Positions 21,558 to 26,674 of a DNA stretch of 26,674 bases are shown here, piece after piece. The position numbers and the translations under genes were made by a program. The stretch is taken from positions 1 to 26,674 of the forward strand of contig CANREX010000002.1 in the NCBI GenBank assembly GCA_947629735.1. Direction: 5' to 3'. Position 1 is the first letter of the stretch; every line of letters starts with the position of its first letter. The stretch is from an uncultured Clostridia bacterium (GTDB taxonomy: Bacteria; Bacillota; Clostridia; Christensenellales; Borkfalkiaceae). The notes beneath the pieces are model-generated. The model was not told the DNA's origin and made no database searches. It worked only from the letters and a program-made list of their open reading frames with translations.

Positions 21558-22615
21558 GCAGGTTTGTAAGCGAGGACGTCGCAAAAATCTCGCCTTATGT
21601 CCCCGGCGAGCAGCCCAAGGACATGAAGTATATCAAACTCAACACCAACGAAAACCCGTTTCCCGTCAGCGAAAAGGCGGTAAAGGAAATTTCAAAGAGG
21701 GTTTTGCGCGATTTGAGGAAGTATTCCGACCCCGAAAGCCTTTCGCTCAACAGGGCGATTGCCGATTTTTACGGCTTGGAACAGGGCAATATTTTGGCTA
21801 CAAACGGCTCTGACGAGGCGTTGGCGTTCGCGTTTTACGCGTATTGCCGCAGCGGTGTGTGTTATGCCGACGTGACGTACGGCTTTTACGACGTGATTTC
21901 AAACCTTTTCGACTGTCCGACCGAGCATATCGCGCTGAAAGACGACTTCACTATAAACGCGCGCGATTACTTTTCGAAGGGCAAGACGGTGGTTTTGGCA
22001 AACCCCAACGCGCAGACGGGTATTGCGCTCGGCTCGGTGGAAATCGAGGAAATAATAAAAAATAACCCCTCGAATGTCGTCATTTTAGATCAGGCGTATG
22101 CCGATTTTTCGGACTTCAACGCGATACCGCTCGTTAAAAAGTACAAAAACCTCTTGATTATCAACACATTTTCCAAATCGAGGTCGCTTGCGGGCGCGCG
22201 CGTCGGCTACGCGATTGCCGACGAACAGCTTATCGAGGACTTGAAAAAGGTCAAAAATTCCTTTCACCCGTACAACGTGAACGCAATTTCGCAGGCTCTT
22301 GCGGCTGCGGCGATATCCGACGAAATCTATTTTGAGCGCACCGTGGAAGTCGTCAAACAAAACAGGGTAAAGCTGACCGAACAATTAAAGGGGCTGGGCT
22401 TTGAAGTCTTGCCGTCGTCGGCGAATTTCGTGTTGGCGAAGTCTCCCGATATAGGCGGGAGGGAGCTCTATCTGAAATTGAAGGAAAAGGGCGTGCTCGT
22501 CAGGCACATTGACGAGCCGAGGATAAGCGAATATGTGCGCATAACGGTCGGAAACGACGAACAAATGCGCGTTTTAATTAAAAAATTGGCGGAAATCGAA
22601 GATGAGAAAGTCTGA
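21554..22615 (+). CDS. hisC: histidinol-phosphate aminotransferase
   Basis: HisC transfers an amino group from glutamate to imidazole-acetol phosphate with PLP. The N-terminal KLNTNENPFPVS segment is the family hallmark. NPNAQTG corresponds to the NPNxPTG motif with Gln in place of Pro; LDQAYADF contains the PLP-pyridine Asp; TFSKSRSLAGARVGY holds the Schiff-base Lys208. The length of 353 aa is normal. It overlaps hisD by 4 bases and hisB by 14, so translation is coupled on both sides. Confidence 0.96.
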   Translation: MSRFVSEDVAKISPYVPGEQPKDMKYIKLNTNENPFPVSEKAVKEISKRVLRDLRKYSDPESLSLNRAIADFYGLEQGNILATNGSDEALAFAFYAYCRSGVCYADVTYGFYDVISNLFDCPTEHIALKDDFTINARDYFSKGKTVVLANPNAQTGIALGSVEIEEIIKNNPSNVVILDQAYADFSDFNAIPLVKKYKNLLIINTFSKSRSLAGARVGYAIADEQLIEDLKKVKNSFHPYNVNAISQALAAAAISDEIYFERTVEVVKQNRVKLTEQLKGLGFEVLPSSANFVLAKSPDIGGRELYLKLKEKGVLVRHIDEPRISEYVRITVGNDEQMRVLIKKLAEIEDEKV

Positions 22616-23216
22616 AATTGCGAGAAAAACAAGGGAAACCGACATAGCGCTTGCGCTGAATTTGGACGGCGGGAGCTACTCGGTGAATACGGGCTGCGGC
22701 TTTTTGAACCACATGTTGGAACTGTTCGCGTCGCACAGCGGCTTCGGCTTGAACGTAAGTTGCACAGGCGATGTCGAGGTTGACTTCCACCATACTGTGG
22801 AGGACATCGGAATTGTGCTCGGCAAGGCGTTTTGCGAAGCGATAGGCGATAAAAGGGGAATTGCCAGATACTGCAACGCTATAATTCCCATGGATGAAGC
22901 GTTGATCATGTGCGCGATTGACGTCAGCGGCAGGGGAACGCTCAATTACGATTTGAAAATCGAATCCGCAAAGGTGAGCGACGAGGACGACGCCGTGAAA
23001 TTGAAGGCGGTCGGGCTGTTTGATACCGAGCTTGTGGAAGAATTTTTTACCGCATTCGTGCGCGAGGCGCGAATAACGCTTCACCTTGTACAGCTTTACG
23101 GCAAAAATACCCACCACATAATCGAGGGGGCGTTTAAGGCGTTTGCGCGCGCTATGAAAGGCGCGGTTACGATAGTCGGGAACGAAATTCCGTCGAGCAA
23201 AGGAACGTTGCAATGA
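22602..23216 (+). CDS. hisB: imidazoleglycerol-phosphate dehydratase
   Basis: This single-domain HisB carries out step 6, a Mn-dependent dehydration. The two pseudo-repeated metal motifs are present: VDFHHTVEDIGIVLGKA and KNTHHIIEGAFKAFARA. GCGFLNHMLELFASHSGFGL is the N-terminal signature, with Asn where many members have Asp. The protein ends VTIVGNEIPSSKGTL as expected. The length of 204 aa agrees with the family; there is no fused phosphatase domain, which fits the separate HisK. The stop overlaps the hisH start as ATGA. Confidence 0.97.
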   Translation: MRKSEIARKTRETDIALALNLDGGSYSVNTGCGFLNHMLELFASHSGFGLNVSCTGDVEVDFHHTVEDIGIVLGKAFCEAIGDKRGIARYCNAIIPMDEALIMCAIDVSGRGTLNYDLKIESAKVSDEDDAVKLKAVGLFDTELVEEFFTAFVREARITLHLVQLYGKNTHHIIEGAFKAFARAMKGAVTIVGNEIPSSKGTLQ

Positions 23217-23818
23217 TTGCGATAGTCGATTACGGCGTGGGAAATTTGTTTTCGCTTTCACATTCGCTTGAAAAAATCGGCGCGGAAAGCGTCGTCACGG
23301 GCGAAAAGAAGATAATCGAGAGCGCGGACAAGATAATTTTACCGGGCGTAGGCGCGTTCGGCGACGCGATAAAAAAGCTGAGGCAGAACGGCTTGTCCGA
23401 CGTCGTCGCGAATTTGGCGAGGGCGGGAAAGCCCGTTTTGGGAATATGCCTAGGCATGCAGCTGCTGTTTGACAAAAGCTACGAGTACGGAGTTCATTCG
23501 GGGCTTGGGCTGATAGAGGGCGAGATTGTGCCTTTAAAGGACGTCGCCCGTGGCTTGAAAATTCCGCACATGGGCTGGAACAGCCTGCATTTTACGGACG
23601 AAAACCCCATTTTTGCGGACGTAAACGAGGGCGATTACGTCTATTTTGTCCATTCTTACTATGCAAAATGCGCAAATTCGCTGTCCGCAACGACGTTTTA
23701 CGGAGAGGATATCACCGCCGCGGTCAGAAAAGGTAATATCTTCGGCGTGCAGTTTCATCCCGAGAAAAGCGGTAAGACGGGGCTGAATATTTTACGCGCA
23801 TTTGCCGCGTTGAGGTGA
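23213..23818 (+). CDS. hisH: imidazole glycerol phosphate synthase glutaminase subunit
   Basis: HisH hydrolyses glutamine and passes ammonia to HisF. It is a class I amidotransferase: the nucleophile is in GICLGMQLLF, and the His-Glu pair is in QFHPEKSG. IVDYGVGNLFSL at the N-terminus and LPGVGAFGDAI are typical. The length of 201 aa is standard. It overlaps hisB by 4 bases. Its partner gene hisF is separated by hisA, the usual order in Firmicutes. Confidence 0.97.
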   Translation: MIAIVDYGVGNLFSLSHSLEKIGAESVVTGEKKIIESADKIILPGVGAFGDAIKKLRQNGLSDVVANLARAGKPVLGICLGMQLLFDKSYEYGVHSGLGLIEGEIVPLKDVARGLKIPHMGWNSLHFTDENPIFADVNEGDYVYFVHSYYAKCANSLSATTFYGEDITAAVRKGNIFGVQFHPEKSGKTGLNILRAFAALR

Positions 23819-23822
23819 GTTT

Positions 23823-24542
23823 ATGCTGATTTTTCCCGCAATAGACATAATTGACGGCAAGGTTGTCCGCTTGAAAAAGGGCGACTACGGCAAAGTTAGC
23901 GGATATTCGATAACGCCCGAAGAGGCGGCAAGAAATTTCTACGAGTGCGGCGCGAGGCATTTGCACGTTGTAGACCTCGACGGCGCGGCGAGCGGAAATG
24001 CGGAAAACGCTTCCACAATACAAAAAATCGTGAAAAGCTGTGAAATGTTCGTGGAAGTGGGCGGAGGAATTAGGAGCTTCGAGCAGATTGAAAAATACCT
24101 CGACTGCGGCGTGAAGCGCGTGATTTTGGGAACGGTTGCCGTTAAGGACAGGGAATTCGTAGAAAGTGCGGTCGAGAGGTTCGGCGACGCGATTTCCGTC
24201 GGAGTTGACGCAAAGGATGATAAAGTTGCGATAAACGGGTGGAAGGAAGTCACAAATATCGATTCGATAGCGTTTTGCCGCTCCATGAAAGATTTGGGCG
24301 TAAACCACATAATTTACACCGATATAAGCAAAGACGGCATGCTAAAAGGCGCGAATTTGGAAATTTACAAGGTACTATGTCAGACAGAATATATTAAAAT
24401 TACGGCTTCGGGCGGCATTTCAAGCCTTGAAGAAATCAAGGAATTGAAGAAAATGGGCGTTTACGGCGCTATATTGGGGAAATCGCTCTACGAAAATAAG
24501 ATAGATTTGAAACAGGCGATTGAACTTGCCGAAAATCTGTAA
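23823..24542 (+). CDS. hisA: ProFAR isomerase
   Basis: HisA performs the Amadori rearrangement of ProFAR to PRFAR in a (beta-alpha)8 barrel. Catalytic Asp residues are visible in FPAIDIIDGKVVRLKKGDYGK and YTDISKDGMLKG. Phosphate-binding glycine loops are VEVGGGIRS and ASGGISSLEE. The length of 239 aa is standard. A GAGGTGAG site overlapping the hisH stop serves the ATG at 23823. Confidence 0.96.
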   Translation: MLIFPAIDIIDGKVVRLKKGDYGKVSGYSITPEEAARNFYECGARHLHVVDLDGAASGNAENASTIQKIVKSCEMFVEVGGGIRSFEQIEKYLDCGVKRVILGTVAVKDREFVESAVERFGDAISVGVDAKDDKVAINGWKEVTNIDSIAFCRSMKDLGVNHIIYTDISKDGMLKGANLEIYKVLCQTEYIKITASGGISSLEEIKELKKMGVYGAILGKSLYENKIDLKQAIELAENL

Positions 24543-24571
24543 TTTGTATTTTGTGAGTTGCGGGAGAGGTT

Positions 24572-25327
24572 ATGCTTGCTAAAAGAATTATTCCCTGCCT
24601 TGACGTAAAGGACGGCAGGGTTGTAAAAGGCAAAAATTTTGTAGGGTTGCAGGACGTCGACGACCCTGTAAAACTCGCTTCATATTATTCCGATTGCGGC
24701 GCGGACGAGCTCGTGTTTTACGATATAACCGCAAGCGCGGAGGGCAGGTCGCTTTTTTGCGAGGTATTAAAAAGTGTAGCGTCCGAAGTGTTTATCCCGC
24801 TAACCGTGGGCGGCGGCATAAATTCTTTGGACGATTTCGACAGGGTTTTGAAGTGCGGCGCGGATAAAGTCAGCGTAAACAGCGGCGCGATAGCAAACCC
24901 CTCTTTAATCAAAGCAGCGGCGGAAAAATACGGCAATCAGTGCGTTGTTCTCTCCATGGACGTCAAAAAAATCGGCGATAATTACAAAGTTTTTTCCAAG
25001 GGCGGCAGAGTACAGACAGATTTGGACGCCGTCGAGTGGGCAAAGTTCGGCGAAAATAACGGTGCGGGAGAAATCGTGCTCAACAGCATAGATACGGACG
25101 GAGTCAAGCAGGGTTTCGATTTGCCTATGCTCGACGTCATCTGCAACGCGGTCAATATTCCCGTTATCGCGAGCGGCGGTGCGGGCAGCGTTTCACATTT
25201 TATCGAACTTTTCAAGAGCGTAAACGTTGACGCGGGGCTGGGGGCTTCGGTTTTCCATTACAATCAATTTACGATAGCGGAATTGAAAAAACAACTCAAA
25301 GCTAACGGTATAGAGGTCAGATTATGA
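24572..25327 (+). CDS. hisF: imidazole glycerol phosphate synthase cyclase subunit
   Basis: HisF uses ammonia from HisH to form imidazole glycerol phosphate and AICAR. The barrel's catalytic Asp residues are in IPCLDVKDGRVVKG (Asp11 equivalent) and NSIDTDGVKQGFD (Asp130 equivalent). LTVGGGINS and ASGGAGSVSHF are the phosphate loops. The length of 251 aa is standard. A GGGAGAGG site precedes the ATG; the 29-base gap to hisA is the widest in the operon. The stop overlaps hisIE as ATGA. Confidence 0.97.
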   Translation: MLAKRIIPCLDVKDGRVVKGKNFVGLQDVDDPVKLASYYSDCGADELVFYDITASAEGRSLFCEVLKSVASEVFIPLTVGGGINSLDDFDRVLKCGADKVSVNSGAIANPSLIKAAAEKYGNQCVVLSMDVKKIGDNYKVFSKGGRVQTDLDAVEWAKFGENNGAGEIVLNSIDTDGVKQGFDLPMLDVICNAVNIPVIASGGAGSVSHFIELFKSVNVDAGLGASVFHYNQFTIAELKKQLKANGIEVRL

Positions 25328-25971
25328 TAGATATTGAAAATCTTAAATTTCAGGAAAACGGGCTTATCCCCGTGGTTGTCACCGATTTTTACAGCAAAAA
25401 GGTGCTGACGGTTGCCTACATGAACAGGGAAAGCCTTGAAATCAGCATAAAAGAAGGCAAAACCTGTTTTTATTCGCGCAGCCGCAAGTGTCTTTGGCGC
25501 AAGGGAGAAACGAGCGGGAATTTTCAGCATATCGTCTCCATAAAGACGGACTGCGACCGCGACGCGCTGACGGTGGAAGTCATAAAAGACGGACCTGCCT
25601 GCCACCTCGGCACGGACAGCTGTTTCAATGATTACGTCTACAAGAGCGAAACGCTCGGCGAATTTTCGATAAGCGGGCTTTATGAGCTTTTGGAAGGCAG
25701 AATGAAGGACAAGCCGCAGGGCTCGTACACGACGTATCTGTTCGAGCAGGGGATAGATAAGATTTTGAAAAAGGTGGGCGAGGAGTGTACCGAAGTCATT
25801 GTTGCGGGCAAGGGCGGCGACAAGGCGGAAACGGTCTATGAAATCGCCGACCTTACTTATCACGTGCTCGTTTTGATGGTGCAGATGGGGATAACGGACA
25901 AGGACGTTTTGGAAGAACTCGCCAAGCGCCATATAATCGACCACAAGGTAAAACAGCAAAAAATGCAGTAA
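25324..25971 (+). CDS. hisI: bifunctional phosphoribosyl-AMP cyclohydrolase / phosphoribosyl-ATP pyrophosphatase
   Basis: The protein (often called HisIE) fuses steps 2 and 3. Residues 1-105 are the HisI cyclohydrolase, with SRSRKCLWRKGETSGNFQH, TDCDRDALTVEV and ACHLGTDSCF; these Cys and Asp residues bind Zn and Mg. Residues 115-215 are the HisE pyrophosphatase, with GSYTTYLFEQGIDKILKKVGEECTEVIVA and the acidic ETVYEIADLTYH segment. The length of 215 aa is typical. It overlaps hisF by 4 bases and is the last gene of the operon, followed by a strong terminator. Confidence 0.97.
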   Translation: MIDIENLKFQENGLIPVVVTDFYSKKVLTVAYMNRESLEISIKEGKTCFYSRSRKCLWRKGETSGNFQHIVSIKTDCDRDALTVEVIKDGPACHLGTDSCFNDYVYKSETLGEFSISGLYELLEGRMKDKPQGSYTTYLFEQGIDKILKKVGEECTEVIVAGKGGDKAETVYEIADLTYHVLVLMVQMGITDKDVLEELAKRHIIDHKVKQQKMQ

Positions 25972-26008
25972 TTTTGGGCTGTTTTTGGGTGCATCTACCG
26001 AGTTTTTA

Positions 26009-26064
26009 AGTTAAAGGCGCGAGAAACTTTTTGTTTCTCGCGCCTTTAACTGTTTAATTTTTTT
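26009..26064 (+). terminator. strong intrinsic terminator of the his operon
   Basis: A perfect 19-bp stem (26009-26027 with 26033-26051, half-stem AGTTAAAGGCGCGAGAAAC) closes a TTTTT loop. A seven-T run follows at 26058-26064. It stands 37 bases after the hisIE stop. The rest of the gap to 26163 shows nothing else recognisable. Confidence 0.92.
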
Positions 26065-26163
26065 GAAAGTGATATGCGGCATTATATTAAATCGCGGCAT
26101 TAAATGGTTTTGTACATTGCCTATTTGCGTAGTAAATCAGCTTTGCAATTTCTCGATTGAAAT

Positions 26164-26577
26164 TTATAAATCTATCGTTTCGGTCTTGAAATCGCAATAG
26201 TATTCAGCTGTTTTGGCTTTGAATTTCAATACGCAGTAGTCGGGGTCGGTCACGCCTTGTTTGTAGAACATTTTATCGCCGAAACGCCAGATTTCGTCTT
26301 TCGTCGCTTGGTCGGTGCAAACCTGCATTTCACCAATCAGCGATACGCCCTGATACTTGAATTTCCCGCGTTTATAAAAATAGATACAAGCCTTGTTGTT
26401 TGCCAAATACTGCTTTATCTTGTTTGACGAAGCGTTGGTCGTGAAGAAAACCTCGTTGTTGTCAATCTTCCGAGGGGCGAGCATTGCTCTTATGACGGGA
26501 TAACCCTGTTCGTTGACGGAAGCGATAAACGCCGTCTTTTGCTCCGATATGAATTGAAAAATTTGTGTTTTATCCAT
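26164..26577 (-). CDS. pyridoxamine 5'-phosphate oxidase family flavoprotein
   Basis: The 137 residues show the split-barrel flavin-binding fold of small PNPOx-like proteins: KTAFIASVNEQGYPVIRAMLAP, then NEVFFTTNASSNKIKQYLANNKACIYFYKRG, GVSLIGEMQV and DYCVLKFKAKTAEYYC. Relatives bind FMN, F420 or heme and are often annotated as general stress or redox proteins; the substrate is unknown here. I use the ATG at 26577, which has GGGAG nine bases upstream. An ATG at 26586 directly abuts that site and is unlikely to be used. It is convergent with the his operon, and I see no confident promoter in the last 90 bases. Confidence 0.9.
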   Translation of the reverse strand: MDKTQIFQFISEQKTAFIASVNEQGYPVIRAMLAPRKIDNNEVFFTTNASSNKIKQYLANNKACIYFYKRGKFKYQGVSLIGEMQVCTDQATKDEIWRFGDKMFYKQGVTDPDYCVLKFKAKTAEYYCDFKTETIDL

Positions 26578-26674
26578 ATGTGACATCTCCCGAAGTTGAA
26601 ATTATCTTATTCTTTCCGCTCTTTTTTCGGATATAGCTTTTCCGGATTTGAGCAATACATGCGGACAACGCTGC

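Noticed and set aside
26578..26586. ATG at 26586 as the start of the flavoprotein gene
   Set aside because: GGGAG directly abuts it; the in-frame ATG at 26577 has normal spacing.

Overview
The window is a gene-dense bacterial chromosome segment of about 48% G+C by eye. It looks like a member of Bacillota, class Clostridia, probably uncultured. The reasons are Shine-Dalgarno sites of the AGGAGG type, a DnaD-domain replication protein, a YerC/TrpR-like regulator ahead of the histidine genes, a HisZ plus short-HisG pair, a PHP-type histidinol phosphatase, and a ywlC-ywlE-rpiB cluster like that of Bacillus subtilis. There is no transposase, integrase, CRISPR array or rRNA. Apart from a tRNA, promoters and terminators it is nearly all protein-coding.

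Layout. (1) 1-1031: the 3' end of a PfkB-family sugar kinase, a small four-cysteine protein of unknown function, a hairpin, an 11-bp phased A-tract array, and a tRNA-Thr(GGT) on the minus strand with its own terminator and an exact-consensus promoter. (2) 1122-2196: a cation diffusion facilitator transporter ending at a hairpin shared with the convergent genes. (3) 2203-4206, minus strand: two replication-initiation genes, a DnaD-type protein with about four DnaD-like units and a small protein resembling phage G39P-type helicase loader/inhibitors. (4) 4374-18168, plus strand: a close-packed run of twelve genes, sbcD, sbcC, an alpha/beta-hydrolase-like protein lacking the usual catalytic serine, signal peptidase I, an ACT-domain protein, a PFL-like UPF0210 protein, pepF, replicative helicase dnaB, threonylcarbamoyl-AMP synthase, arginine/tyrosine phosphatase ywlE, rpiB and hisK, closed by a good intrinsic terminator. 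(5) 18241-26064: a regulated histidine operon, yerC-hisZ-hisG-hisD-hisC-hisB-hisH-hisA-hisF-hisIE, with a promoter and candidate operator in front and a 19-bp stem terminator behind. (6) 26164-26577, minus strand: a pyridoxamine-phosphate-oxidase-fold flavoprotein.

How the genes work together. Counting hisK, every step from PRPP plus ATP to histidine is encoded: HisZ/HisG step 1, HisIE steps 2-3, HisA step 4, HisH/HisF step 5, HisB step 6, HisC step 7, HisK step 8 and HisD the last two oxidations. RpiB, upstream, makes the ribose-5-phosphate from which PRPP is formed. hisK is the one pathway gene that lies outside the regulated operon. Elsewhere the window groups DNA metabolism (DnaD-like protein, G39P-like protein, SbcCD, DnaB) with protein handling (signal peptidase, PepF) and tRNA modification.

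No wholly new multi-gene system is evident. The items most worth a second look are the multi-unit DnaD protein paired with a non-ATPase loader-like gene, a replicative helicase whose C-terminus mimics the SSB tail, a SbcC without a zinc-hook CxxC, a hydrolase-fold protein without its nucleophile, the half-site pattern over the his promoter, and overlapping divergent promoters in front of sbcDC.
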